Shown here: positions 53,309-62,566 of the stretch, one piece after another
How positions within the stretch are numbered: the first letter of the stretch is position 1
Layout of the letters: each line of letters starts with the position of its first letter
Origin: WLND01 sp040398845
Lineage (GTDB): Bacteria; Actinomycetota; Actinomycetes; S36-B12
DNA length: 64,000 nucleotides
Assembly: GCA_040398845.1 (NCBI GenBank)
Contig: JBBATH010000001.1
Span: 186,001 to 250,000, forward strand
Direction of reading: 5' to 3'
Position numbers and translations under genes: made by a program
Notes under the pieces: generated by a model
Told to the model about the DNA's origin: nothing
Databases searched by the model: none
The model's input: only the letters and a program-made list of their open reading frames with translations

Positions 53309-54262
53309 GTGTCGAAGGTTTATCTGCACAACAACGCCTATCGGTCACGCGAGGACGCACTCCTCGAATGGGACCAGCCGAAGTCGGATCTCCGGCCACT
53401 GACCTTCTGGAATATCTGGAAGCGGCGGGCTGTGGGAGCCGCAATTGAGAACGGAAAACGGATCCTTCTGGTCGCCTCGTGGCCAGGCAAGGGCGGCATG
53501 GAACGGCGCATCCTGTGGGATGTTCGGGCGTGGGATGTCGCAAAGTGGGATGTCGCGGACTGGGAGACAGCCACCCGCCGGCTCGGGCGATGGACTGGGG
53601 ACGGAGTTCGTGAGATCCAGAAGAACCCCTACACGTTTGAGAAGCGGGGCCTCGAGGGCCCGCTGTTCGTGATGGCGTGGCGCCCGGATCCCGTCAGCTG
53701 GATAGATCTCCCGATGCCCGACGGATTCAACGTGACTCGTAATGGCTGGGCCGCCCTCGATGAGGAGGTCGTCCGGAGTTGGGGTGTGGGCGTGGATCAC
53801 CCGGGTGAGGGTGACTCGCCGAGTGAGCCTCGCAAGGGCGGCCAGGGAAGGAGGCTGGACGTCGCCGCGCGAGATGCAGTCGAGCAGCGCGCCATGGACC
53901 TGGCCGAGCAGTGGTGCAAGGATCAGGATTGGGCTGACATCAAGAACACCAGCCTCAGGGATCCATGGGATTTCGAGGCAACTGACGCGTTGGGCAAGAG
54001 GCGCTTCATCGAGGTCAAGGGGACCACATCCTTGGGAAGCACATTCGAGGTGACAGCAAACGAGGTCGAGGCGTCTCGCGAGCATGGTGCCTCGCATCTG
54101 CTCGTCTCGGTCTCCAACATACGGCTGGAATACCAGCCCGACGGGTCCGTGCGCGGCATCGAAGGGGACCTCTTCGTTTTCGACCCGTGGAAGCCGAACG
54201 ACAGGGAGTTGAAGGAGACTCGCTACACGTGGAAACCAGCCGCGAGCAGGGGGTTTAGGTGA
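53309..54262 (+). CDS. DUF3883-domain protein
   Basis: 317 aa. The start GTG 53309 follows GGGAGG by five bases; a GTG at 53288 overlapping the helicase stop (GTGA) is the alternative. The N-terminal 150 residues are of unknown type (RPLTFWNIWKRRAVGAAIEN, GRWTGDGVREIQKNPYTFEK). The C-terminal part is DUF3883: MDLAEQWCKDQDWADIKNTS, GKRRFIEVKGTTSLGSTFEV (E-x-K core of a nuclease-like fold), then NEVEASREHGASHLLVSVSN. DUF3883 occurs in anti-phage loci with helicases, where it may act as a PD-(D/E)XK-related subunit. The stop overlaps the SNF2 gene (GTGA). Confidence 0.8.
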   Translation: MSKVYLHNNAYRSREDALLEWDQPKSDLRPLTFWNIWKRRAVGAAIENGKRILLVASWPGKGGMERRILWDVRAWDVAKWDVADWETATRRLGRWTGDGVREIQKNPYTFEKRGLEGPLFVMAWRPDPVSWIDLPMPDGFNVTRNGWAALDEEVVRSWGVGVDHPGEGDSPSEPRKGGQGRRLDVAARDAVEQRAMDLAEQWCKDQDWADIKNTSLRDPWDFEATDALGKRRFIEVKGTTSLGSTFEVTANEVEASREHGASHLLVSVSNIRLEYQPDGSVRGIEGDLFVFDPWKPNDRELKETRYTWKPAASRGFR

Positions 54263-57090
54263 CTGAGTACGCGGCGGGGGCGCTCGTACGCGCACGAGGG
54301 CGTGAATGGGTGGTGCTCCCTGACAGCGAGCCGGAGTTCCTCGTGCTTCGGCCGCTCGGAGGCGGCGCCGACGACGTTGCCGGCGTCTTCCCTTCTCTTG
54401 AGCAGGTCGAGCCTGCGACCTTCCCGCCTCCGACCACGGGCGATCTCGGCGATGCGTCATCGGCGGGCCTGCTCCGCACCGCCTTGCGAATCGGGTTTCG
54501 CTCGAGCGCCGGGCCGTTCAGGAGCCTGGCTGGCATTGCCGTCGAACCGCGCGCCTACCAATATGTGCCCCTCATGCTCGCCCTGCGCCAGGAGCGAGTG
54601 CGCATCCTCATCTCCGACGATGTTGGTATCGGCAAGACCGTGGAAGCGGGGCTCATCGCTGCCGAGCTACTGGCGCAGGGCGACGCGAAGCGGCTCGCGG
54701 TGCTGTGCAGTCCGGCCCTGGCCGAGCAGTGGCAAGCCGAATTGCGTGACAAGTTCGGGATCGATGCCGAACTCGTCCTCACGAGCACGGTTCGAAGGCT
54801 CGAACGCGGACTCATGATGAACGAGTCCCTGTTCGAGCGATACCCCTTCGTCGTGGTGTCCACCGACTTCATCAAGAGCGATCTGAGACGCAGCGAGTTC
54901 CTCAACCAGTGCCCCGAGTTGGTGATCGTCGATGAGGCTCACACCTCAGTCTCCGACGACGCGAAGGTCGGCAGGAGATCAACCCACCAGCGCTACGAGC
55001 TGCTGCGCAAGCTCGCCGGCAACCCCGATCGACACCTGATCCTGGTGACCGCTACGCCTCACTCCGGCAAGGAGGAGGGCTTTCGCAACCTGCTCGGGCT
55101 CCTCGATCCGCGTCTGGCGACCATCGACCTCGACGACGCCGATGGGCGAACCCTCCTTGCCCAGCACTTCGTCCAGCGCAGACGTGCTGACATTCGCACC
55201 TTCCTCGCCGAGGAGACCGCGTTCCCGAAGGACCGCCAGACCCTCGAGTCCCCCTACTCGCTGACCCCCGAGTACCGGGCGCTGTTCGACAAGGTCCTCG
55301 ACTACGCCCGCGAGCAGGTGCAGTCGGGCGAGGGCTCGGCCACCCGCCAGCGGGTGCGCTGGTGGTCGGCGCTGGCGTTGCTGCGCGCGCTGGCCAGTTC
55401 GCCGGTCGCCGCTGCAGCGACCCTCCGGACGCGTGCTGCCGGTGCGGGGGCGAGCGATGTCGACGAGGCCGACGCCATTGGCCGGGCAGCAGTGCTCGAC
55501 GGTGCCGACGACGATGCCGTGGAGTCCATCGACGCTATCCCAGGCGCGGACGATGCGATCGACGACGGCCCAACCCCGCATCGCACTCGCTTGCTCGCGC
55601 TCGCACGCGAGGCCGATGCCCTGACCGGCCCGAAGAAGGATGCCAAGCTCGCAGCACTGGTCAAGGAGGTGAACGCCCTGCTGAAGGACGGTTTCGACCC
55701 GATCGTGTTCTGCCGGTTCATCGACACCGCCGAGTATGTGGCTGCCAACCTCGCCGATGAGCTGAAGAAATCGGTCACCGTCGTGGCGGTCACCGGTACC
55801 CTTCCACCATCGGAGCGCGCCCAGCGGATCAGAGACCTCACCGAGACTGATGGTCACCGCGTCCTCGTGGCAACCGACTGCCTGAGCGAGGGAGTGAACC
55901 TGCAGGAGGGCTTTCAGGCAGTCATCCACTACGACCTCGCCTGGAACCCGACCCGGCACGAGCAGCGCGAGGGCCGGGTCGACCGCTTCGGCCAGAAGGC
56001 CGAGATCGTGAAGGCGGTGACGATCTACGGCGTCGATACCCGCATCGACGGCATCGTCCTTGAGGTCCTCATCCGCAAGCACCGGCAGATCGCGGCAACG
56101 ACAGGGGTCTCGGTTCCGGTCCCCGATTCGTCCGACTCCGTCGTCGAAGCGCTTCTTGAGGGACTCCTGCTTCGCGGGCAGGATCCTGACCAGCTCGTGC
56201 TCGACCTGGGGCTGGCCGAGCAGTCGGGGGCCCTGCATCGCGAGTGGGAGTCGGCGGCTGAGCGCGAGAAGGCCAGCCGCACCAAGTACGCGCAGCGCTC
56301 CATTCACCCGGAGGAAGTCGCGGCCGAGGTCGCCGATATTCGCAGGGCTCTTGGGACCCATGCCGACATTGAGGCGTTTGCCAGCGAGGCACTGCGCTCA
56401 CTCGGGGCGTCGGTCACGACGACCGCTGACGGTTTCACCGCATTCACGGCGACACTTACCGCCGGAGTGAAGGATGCCCTCCCGGCCCGTCACAAGGAGC
56501 CCTACCCCTTCCACCGCGCCCTGCCGATCGAGCGCACGCACGCCCTGCTGAGCCGAACCGATCCAGCGGTCGAGGCAATCGCGAGGCACGTCCTCGACGC
56601 AGCGCTGGACCCGACGGTCCCTGACGTTCAGCGGCCGGCACGCCGGGCCGGCGTGATGCGCACGAACGCGGTGACCACCCGCACGACGATCCTGCTCGTC
56701 CGATTCCGATTCCATGCCGAGCTCCCGCTTGCTGCTGGCGGCACGAGGCCCCTCGTGGTCGAGGACGCCAGGCTCCTTGGATTCACCGGGGCACCCGATA
56801 GTGCCGTCTGGCTTGATGACAAGGCGGTCGAGCAGATTGCAGTCGCGAGGCCCGACGGCAATGTTGCAGCCGACCTGGCCGTGGCGGCAGCGGCTCGGGT
56901 GCTCGATGGCCTCAGTGCTCTGGCACCGAAGCTCGAAGAGCTTGCCGACGAGCTCGCCGGGCAGGTGCTTGACAGTCACCGGCGCGCCAGGGCAGGGGCT
57001 GGGGCGGCCCGCCGGGGGCTGAAGGTCACCGCCCAGAAACCAGCAGACATTCTCGGTGCATATCTGTATCTGCCAACGGGGAAGGACTAA
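54259..57090 (+). CDS. SNF2-like helicase, DrmD-like
   Basis: Double-stranded DNA translocase, 943 aa from GTG 54259, overlapping the previous stop. GIGKT Walker A lies at about residues 123-127, DEAH at 225-228, and TATPHSGKEEGF then HYDLAWNPTRHEQREGRVDR (motif VI with DRFGQ) in the second lobe near 557. The N-terminal 60 residues (GALVRARGREWVVLPDSEPE) form a small beta domain seen in DrmD-type proteins. The C-terminal 350 residues include a coiled or helical section and a domain of unknown type. DISARM class 1 uses a DrmD helicase of this kind beside an adenine methylase, as here. Confidence 0.85.
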   Translation: MTEYAAGALVRARGREWVVLPDSEPEFLVLRPLGGGADDVAGVFPSLEQVEPATFPPPTTGDLGDASSAGLLRTALRIGFRSSAGPFRSLAGIAVEPRAYQYVPLMLALRQERVRILISDDVGIGKTVEAGLIAAELLAQGDAKRLAVLCSPALAEQWQAELRDKFGIDAELVLTSTVRRLERGLMMNESLFERYPFVVVSTDFIKSDLRRSEFLNQCPELVIVDEAHTSVSDDAKVGRRSTHQRYELLRKLAGNPDRHLILVTATPHSGKEEGFRNLLGLLDPRLATIDLDDADGRTLLAQHFVQRRRADIRTFLAEETAFPKDRQTLESPYSLTPEYRALFDKVLDYAREQVQSGEGSATRQRVRWWSALALLRALASSPVAAAATLRTRAAGAGASDVDEADAIGRAAVLDGADDDAVESIDAIPGADDAIDDGPTPHRTRLLALAREADALTGPKKDAKLAALVKEVNALLKDGFDPIVFCRFIDTAEYVAANLADELKKSVTVVAVTGTLPPSERAQRIRDLTETDGHRVLVATDCLSEGVNLQEGFQAVIHYDLAWNPTRHEQREGRVDRFGQKAEIVKAVTIYGVDTRIDGIVLEVLIRKHRQIAATTGVSVPVPDSSDSVVEALLEGLLLRGQDPDQLVLDLGLAEQSGALHREWESAAEREKASRTKYAQRSIHPEEVAAEVADIRRALGTHADIEAFASEALRSLGASVTTTADGFTAFTATLTAGVKDALPARHKEPYPFHRALPIERTHALLSRTDPAVEAIARHVLDAALDPTVPDVQRPARRAGVMRTNAVTTRTTILLVRFRFHAELPLAAGGTRPLVVEDARLLGFTGAPDSAVWLDDKAVEQIAVARPDGNVAADLAVAAAARVLDGLSALAPKLEELADELAGQVLDSHRRARAGAGAARRGLKVTAQKPADILGAYLYLPTGKD

Positions 57091-57093
57091 ACG

Positions 57094-57663
57094 ATGACTG
57101 GACAGCAACTTGCCCGTCTCACGGAGACGGACATCGGAGCCTGGATCGTCCAGGGCAATCCGCGAACGTGGGATTACTTCGCGGCGCGCAAGGATGAGGG
57201 TCTCAGCCCCGGGGATACCCGGGACAATGGTTGGACGCTTCACTCGAGCTACCGAGTCGCTCTCATGAAGCCCGACGACCTGGTGATTCTGTGGCTCACG
57301 GACATTCCTCGTGTCGACTATTGGCCCGGTGTTTACGAAATAGGTCAACTGACGAGTGAGGCGTCCAAGAATTTCGGTATGAATCCAGATTACATACTGG
57401 ACAAGACTTATGTTCCCCACGCCGGCCATGCCGTTGACTTCGGCAGTTACATCCTGCCATCACCACTGAGGTCGGTGGACCTACGATCGGACCCGCAACT
57501 AACTAATTGTGAGAAGTTCCGCGTCCCGATGCTAGGCAACCCCCTCTACCTGACGCCACTGGAAACGGTCGCGTTGAGCAGTCATCTCCCAGCCAGCCAA
57601 CTGAAGAAGGCCGGTTGGGACAAGGTACTCAAGAGGGCGTACTACACGAAAGCGACGCGTTGA
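57094..57663 (+). CDS. EVE-like domain protein
   Basis: 189 aa, ATG 57094 three bases after the helicase stop. AWIVQGNPRTWDYFAARKDE then WTLHSSYRVALMKPDDLVIL and WPGVYEIGQLTSE resemble the EVE/PUA-like fold that reads modified bases. The local base composition is noticeably richer in A/T than the flanking helicase and methylase genes, suggesting a separate origin. Its stop overlaps a TTG start of the methylase (TTGA). A role as a reader of the methylation made by the neighbouring enzyme is a reasonable guess, not shown. Confidence 0.65.
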   Translation: MTGQQLARLTETDIGAWIVQGNPRTWDYFAARKDEGLSPGDTRDNGWTLHSSYRVALMKPDDLVILWLTDIPRVDYWPGVYEIGQLTSEASKNFGMNPDYILDKTYVPHAGHAVDFGSYILPSPLRSVDLRSDPQLTNCEKFRVPMLGNPLYLTPLETVALSSHLPASQLKKAGWDKVLKRAYYTKATR

Positions 57664-60600
57664 GTTCGGCTGACTTCACCTGCATCCGCATCGTCGGCGG
57701 GCTGCTGCCACCTGACCTGCTGGGGCGCATCCTCAGCGGCGATAAGGATCTGGGCGGGCTGACGCCGAGCGACTACCACCTGCCCTCTGGCGAGACGCCC
57801 AAGGAGGCAGCGAACCGGGCATGGGGCTACCTCCTCGGAGCGTGGTCCGCCTACCGGCAGGCTCTCGCGAAACTGCCCGATGGCGATCCAGCAGTGGGCG
57901 TGACGAGGGAGAGATGGCTGACCGTCCTGTTCAAGGAGCTCGGCTATGGCAGGTTGCAGCAGACGCCTGCAGGCGGGCTTCACGCTGACGACAAGGCGTT
58001 TCCGGTCTCCCACCTGTGGGGCGCAGCACCGCTCCACCTGCTCGGGTGGGGTGTCGAGCTCGACCGCCGGACGAAGGGCGTGCCCGGCGCGGCCGATCGC
58101 GCGCCGCAGGCGATGCTCCAGGAGCTGCTCAACCGCAACCATGACTACCTCTGGGCAATGCTCAGCAACGGCCGCACTCTGCGGCTCCTGCGCGACTCCA
58201 CCAGCCTGGCCGGACAGTCATATGTCGAGTTCGATCTCGAGAGCATGTTCGCCGGCGAGGTGTTCAGCGACTTCGCCCTGATGTTCGTGATGCTTCATCA
58301 GTCGCGGGTCGAGGTGCCCGAGGGCGGAGTGCCGTCGGACTGCTGGCTTGAGCGGTGGCGCACGAGTGCTGCCGAGTCGGGAACCCGCGCGCTGGGCCTG
58401 CTTCGAGACGGCGTGAAGGACGCCATCGAGGCCCTGGGCACCGGGTTCTTGCAGAGCCCGGGCAATGACCTCGGCGTGCGCATCTCGGAGGGTGAGCTGC
58501 GGCTCGAGGACTATCACCGCTCGCTCCTTCGCCTCGTCTACCGGTTGCTCTTCCTGTTCGTTGCGGAGGACCGGGGCCTGCTCCAGGATCCGGCGGCCGA
58601 TCAGGTCGCACTCCATCGCTATCGCGACTACTTCTCGACCGGCCGTCTGCGCGCCCTCGCCCGCAAGCGTCGCGGTGCGCGTCATACCGACCTGTGGCAG
58701 GGCCTGCAGCTTGTCATCTCCGGGCTCGGCGACGAGCGCGGCCTGCCTGAGCTGGGCCTGCCCGGCCTCGGCGGGATCTTCAATCATGAGCCGATCGACG
58801 TAGTGATCGGCCAGCGATTGCCGAATGAGGCGCTGCTCACGGCGATCCGGCGGCTCAGCGTGGTTCGGCCGAAGAACTCCCCGCCGCGCATCGTCGACTA
58901 CCGAAACCTCGGTGCCGAGGAGCTCGGCAGCATTTATGAGAGCCTGCTCGAGCTCGTTCCCCGGCACGACCGCCTGGGCCGCATCTTCACCCTCGAGAAC
59001 CTCGCCGGCAATGACCGCAAGACCTCCGGCTCCTACTACACGCCCACGAGCCTCATCAACCTCGTGCTCGACCAGGCCCTCGACCCGCTCCTCGACGAGG
59101 CGGAGAAGGTGAAGGACCCCGAGCAGGCGCTGCTCGCCATGACCATCTGCGACCCGGCCTGCGGCTCCGGGCATTTTCTCGTCGCGGCGTCGCGGCGGAT
59201 CGCGAGCCGGCTCGCAACGGTGCGGACCGGCGAGCTCGACCCGACTCCTGCCGACGTGCATAAGGCACTGCACGATGTCGTCGCCCGGTGTATCTACGGC
59301 ATCGACCTCAACCCGATGGCAGCCGAGCTCGCGAAGGTGAGCCTGTGGCTCGAGGCCATGCAGGAGGGCCGGCCGCTGTCGTTCCTCGACGCCCATATCA
59401 AGGTGGGCAATGCCCTGCTCGGAGTGACGCCGAGGTTGCTCGAAGAGGGCCTGCCGGATGCCGCGTTCGTCGCCCTCACCGGCGACGACAAGGCATGGAC
59501 CTCGAGCCTGAAGAAGCGCAACAAGGCCGAGCGAGAGCAGGCCGACCAGGGCGAACTCTTCATCACTGGCGGCCTCCATGCGGGCAATACCGACCTCGCC
59601 ACGAAGGTGGCGAAGGTAGACACGGGGGCGGCGCCCTCCCTGGCCGATGCCCACCAGCAGGCCCAGCGATTCCGCGACCTGCAGACGGACCCCGACTATG
59701 CCCGGGCACGGCAGGTCGCCGATGCGTGGTGCGCCGCGTTCGTGCAGCCCAAGCGGCAGGGCGATCCGGCCATCACTCACTCGACCCTCCAGGCGCTACA
59801 GGACGACCCAGGGAGCGTCGATCCGGCTGTGATCGCCACCATCGAGCGCGAGGCGATCGACTACCGGTTCTTCCATTGGCACCTGGAGTTCCCGCAGGTA
59901 TTCCGGGTCGACCGCGCGGTCGAGGCCGACCCGGCCAGCGGATGGTCGGGGGGCTTCACCGCGATGCTTCACAATCCGCCATGGGAGCGAATCAAGCTGC
60001 AGGAGCAGGAGTTCTTCGCCGCACGCGACGAGGCGATAGCCAAGGCACCGAATGCCGCCGCCCGCAAGCGCCTCATCGAAGCGCTCACGACCGAGCAGCC
60101 GGCGCTGTCAGCGGAGTTCAATCGAGCCCTGCGCAGGGCCGATGGCGAGAGCCACATCCTGCGGACCTGCGGGCGCTACCCCCTCACCGGCCGAGGTGAC
60201 ATCAACACCTACAGCGTGTTCGCCGAGACACTGCGAGGATCGATCGACCCCGAGGGACAGTGCGGCATCATCACGCCGACCGGGCTGGCGACCGATGCCA
60301 CGACCGCGGACTTCTTCTCCGACACCCTTCGTAGCGGCCGGCTGGGCGGCTTCACGGACTTCGAGAATCGTCAGCCGCTGTTCGAGGGCGTTGATTCGCG
60401 CTTTCGCTTCGCGGTCACCTGCATGACCGGACGCGACCGCGTCGCCGAGCGAGTGCCGCTCGCCTTCATGCTCCACGACCCGTCGCAGGCGCTCATGGCC
60501 CGATTCGAGCTGAGCAACGAGGAGATCCTGCTCCTCAACCCGAACACCGGCACACTGCCGGTCTTCGCATCCCGCAAGGACGCCGAGATCACCCTGAAGA

Positions 60601-61664
60601 TCTACCGGCGCTTCCCGGTGCTCATCAAGGACGGCGACCCCGACGGCAACCCGTGGGGCCTCAAGTTCTCGACGATGTTCCACATGTCGAATGACTCGCA
60701 CCTGTTCCGCACCCGCGAGGAGCTCGAGGCCGAGGGATACGTGCTGCAGGGCAACGTGTTCGTGCGTCCTGACTCTCTCTCTCTCTCTCTCTCTCTCAGA
60801 AGAGCAAGCCGATACCTCCCGCTCTACGAGGCCAAGATGATGAACCTGTATGACCACCGCTTCGCCACCTATGAGGGTGCCACCGGCATGAGCCTGCCCG
60901 CGGTCACTGACGCCCAACACGACGACGCCTCGTACGAGCCGCTGCCGCGCTACTGGGTGGCGGAGGAGGAGGTCGACGCAGCCCTCGGCGACGGGTGGGA
61001 CAGCGATCGACTCTACGGCTGGAGATGGATCGCCCGGGCAACAGACGAACGGACGTTTATTTCGGGATACCTCACGAACGGAGCGACGGGCAACTCCTAT
61101 GTGGCTGTGAGAAGTGAGCCAGGCACCGCGATTGCGCTTCAGTCCGCCTGGTCGTCATTGATGCTTGATTTCCTTGCGCGGCAGAAGCTGAGCGGCTCGA
61201 ACATGGCCTACTTCATCGTCAAGCAGTTCGCCTGCCCGCCACCGACCACTTTTGACGCTACACCCGACTGGCTCGACCAGCCGCTGTCCACATGGATGAC
61301 CTCGCGCGTCCTCGAACTTACCTTCACGTCACATTCTCTTGCAGGCCTCGCCCGTGAATCTGGTGACGACGGGGCTCCTTTCCGGTGGGCGCCCCCGCGA
61401 CGCCAGCAGATCCGCGCCGAACTCGATGCCGCCATGTTCCATGTCTTCGGCCTCGACCGCGACGAGGTCGAGCACGTGCTCGGCACCTTCACCGTGATGA
61501 ACAAGTACGACATGGCCGAATACGGTGACCTGCGGACTACGTCACTCGTTCTGAGGTACTACGACCGTATGGCGGCAGCGTCCCATTCCGGCGAGCCCTA
61601 CGAGACGACAATCGAACCGGCACCCGGGCGCGGCCCCAGACATGAGAGTGTGGTGCAGCAATGA
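57660..61664 (+). CDS. Large Eco57I-type N6-adenine DNA methyltransferase (DrmMI-like), phase-variable candidate
   Basis: 1334 aa from TTG 57660, where the family N-terminus LSSADFTCIRIVGGLLPPDL begins; the stop of the EVE gene overlaps it. S-adenosylmethionine motif I DPACGSGHFLVAASRRI starts near residue 498, the catalytic NPPW lies at 772-775, and CGRYPLTGRGDINTYSVFAE at about 840. A (CT)12 tract at residues about 1039-1046 gives SLSLSLSL just before the C-terminal target-recognition part (YLPLYEAKMMNLYDHRFATY onward). Loss of one CT would end the protein 18 codons later at 60851; gain of one would end it at 60838. Its C-terminal 280 residues are duplicated in the next gene. Confidence 0.9.
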   Translation: MSSADFTCIRIVGGLLPPDLLGRILSGDKDLGGLTPSDYHLPSGETPKEAANRAWGYLLGAWSAYRQALAKLPDGDPAVGVTRERWLTVLFKELGYGRLQQTPAGGLHADDKAFPVSHLWGAAPLHLLGWGVELDRRTKGVPGAADRAPQAMLQELLNRNHDYLWAMLSNGRTLRLLRDSTSLAGQSYVEFDLESMFAGEVFSDFALMFVMLHQSRVEVPEGGVPSDCWLERWRTSAAESGTRALGLLRDGVKDAIEALGTGFLQSPGNDLGVRISEGELRLEDYHRSLLRLVYRLLFLFVAEDRGLLQDPAADQVALHRYRDYFSTGRLRALARKRRGARHTDLWQGLQLVISGLGDERGLPELGLPGLGGIFNHEPIDVVIGQRLPNEALLTAIRRLSVVRPKNSPPRIVDYRNLGAEELGSIYESLLELVPRHDRLGRIFTLENLAGNDRKTSGSYYTPTSLINLVLDQALDPLLDEAEKVKDPEQALLAMTICDPACGSGHFLVAASRRIASRLATVRTGELDPTPADVHKALHDVVARCIYGIDLNPMAAELAKVSLWLEAMQEGRPLSFLDAHIKVGNALLGVTPRLLEEGLPDAAFVALTGDDKAWTSSLKKRNKAEREQADQGELFITGGLHAGNTDLATKVAKVDTGAAPSLADAHQQAQRFRDLQTDPDYARARQVADAWCAAFVQPKRQGDPAITHSTLQALQDDPGSVDPAVIATIEREAIDYRFFHWHLEFPQVFRVDRAVEADPASGWSGGFTAMLHNPPWERIKLQEQEFFAARDEAIAKAPNAAARKRLIEALTTEQPALSAEFNRALRRADGESHILRTCGRYPLTGRGDINTYSVFAETLRGSIDPEGQCGIITPTGLATDATTADFFSDTLRSGRLGGFTDFENRQPLFEGVDSRFRFAVTCMTGRDRVAERVPLAFMLHDPSQALMARFELSNEEILLLNPNTGTLPVFASRKDAEITLKIYRRFPVLIKDGDPDGNPWGLKFSTMFHMSNDSHLFRTREELEAEGYVLQGNVFVRPDSLSLSLSLRRASRYLPLYEAKMMNLYDHRFATYEGATGMSLPAVTDAQHDDASYEPLPRYWVAEEEVDAALGDGWDSDRLYGWRWIARATDERTFISGYLTNGATGNSYVAVRSEPGTAIALQSAWSSLMLDFLARQKLSGSNMAYFIVKQFACPPPTTFDATPDWLDQPLSTWMTSRVLELTFTSHSLAGLARESGDDGAPFRWAPPRRQQIRAELDAAMFHVFGLDRDEVEHVLGTFTVMNKYDMAEYGDLRTTSLVLRYYDRMAAASHSGEPYETTIEPAPGRGPRHESVVQQ
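60773..60797 (+). repeat. (CT)12 dinucleotide tract inside the methylase gene
   Basis: Twelve CT units plus a C, coding SLSLSLSL, in frame at present. Dinucleotide tracts of this length slip in replication, and both alternative frames run into stops within 18 codons, before the C-terminal domain. Confidence 0.9.
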
Positions 61665-62566
61665 CCGAGGTGTATGCCCCGCTGTACGAAGCGAAGATGC
61701 TGTCCTTCTTCGACCATCGCGCGGCCGATGTTGTGAAGAGTCCCACTGCGCAGCATCGTCAGAACCAGCCGCGGTATTTGACGGACGAGGAGAAGGCCGA
61801 CGCCAGTCGCGAGGCGATCGGCCTTTACTGGGTGCTCAACGAAGAAGTCCTTGCGTCGCTCGGTACGTTCGCAGTGGAAGGCTGGTCAGTCGCGTGGTCC
61901 AAGGTGTCTTCAGCGACGAACAGGAGGACCATCACACCGACGGCGTTTCCGACTGCCGGGGCAGGTGACTCGAACCTCCTCGCACTCGTTCTTGATCCGG
62001 CGGCGAGATGCGTGCTTCTCGGTGTACTTTCGTCACTCGCCTTTGACTACGTTGTCCGACAAAAGATGAGCGGGGTCAACCTTAATTACTGGATCATCGG
62101 CCAGATCGCTTGTCCAACAGAGTCGCAGTTGAGTGTTGCCGCTCCTTGGTTGGCGTCGTCGTCGATCAGTGATGAGATCCGCGACCGCGTCCGTGAACTC
62201 ACCGCCACCTCGTGGCGGATGGCGCCGTTCGCCCGCGATATGGGCGACTTCGGCCCGCCCTTTCGCTGGCTGCCGGCTCGGCGCGAGCAGATTCGCGCCG
62301 AACTCGATGCGATGATGTTCCACGTGTACGGCCTTGACCGTGACGAGGTCGACTACGTCCTCGACACCTTCACCGTGATGCGCAAGTATGACGAACGCGA
62401 CCACGGCGAATACCGCACCAAGCGCCTGATCCTCGAGTACTACGACCTGCTGGCCTCCTCGATCGCCTCAGGGGTGGGGTACGTGACACCCATCAGCCCG
62501 ATGCCTGGCGACGGCCCCCGGCATGACGAGTCGACTCGTCCGGAGTGGATGCCCGGCGTCGAATGA
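61661..62566 (+). CDS. Free-standing duplicate of the methylase C-terminal domain
   Basis: 301 aa, ATG 61661 overlapping the methylase stop (ATGA). YAPLYEAKMLSFFDHRAADV begins where the methylase has YLPLYEAKMMNLYDHRF; both proteins share GPPFRWLPARREQIRAELDA (methylase: APFRWAPPRRQQIRAELD) and YGLDRDEVDYVLDTFTVMRK (methylase: FGLDRDEVEHVLGTFTVMNK) and a GDGPRHES-like end. The central 150 residues diverge strongly, as expected of target-recognition sequence. It lacks any catalytic motif. It could act in trans with a CT-truncated methylase to change its recognition site, or be a recombination reservoir. Confidence 0.75.
   Translation: MTEVYAPLYEAKMLSFFDHRAADVVKSPTAQHRQNQPRYLTDEEKADASREAIGLYWVLNEEVLASLGTFAVEGWSVAWSKVSSATNRRTITPTAFPTAGAGDSNLLALVLDPAARCVLLGVLSSLAFDYVVRQKMSGVNLNYWIIGQIACPTESQLSVAAPWLASSSISDEIRDRVRELTATSWRMAPFARDMGDFGPPFRWLPARREQIRAELDAMMFHVYGLDRDEVDYVLDTFTVMRKYDERDHGEYRTKRLILEYYDLLASSIASGVGYVTPISPMPGDGPRHDESTRPEWMPGVE

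Noticed and set aside
54979..56361. Long open frame opposite the SNF2-like helicase gene
   Set aside because: Its existence follows from high-GC codon use of the real gene; no motifs, and the + strand protein has clear helicase motifs.
58218..59780. 520-codon frame opposite the methylase
   Set aside because: Mirror of a GC-rich coding frame. The + strand holds methylase motif I in this interval and continues to the NPPW motif at 59973; the minus product shows no family features.
60773..60797. CT tract as mere sequencing artefact
   Set aside because: Frame is kept and protein resumes with conserved family sequence at once, so the tract is real or at least of correct length; variation remains to be tested.
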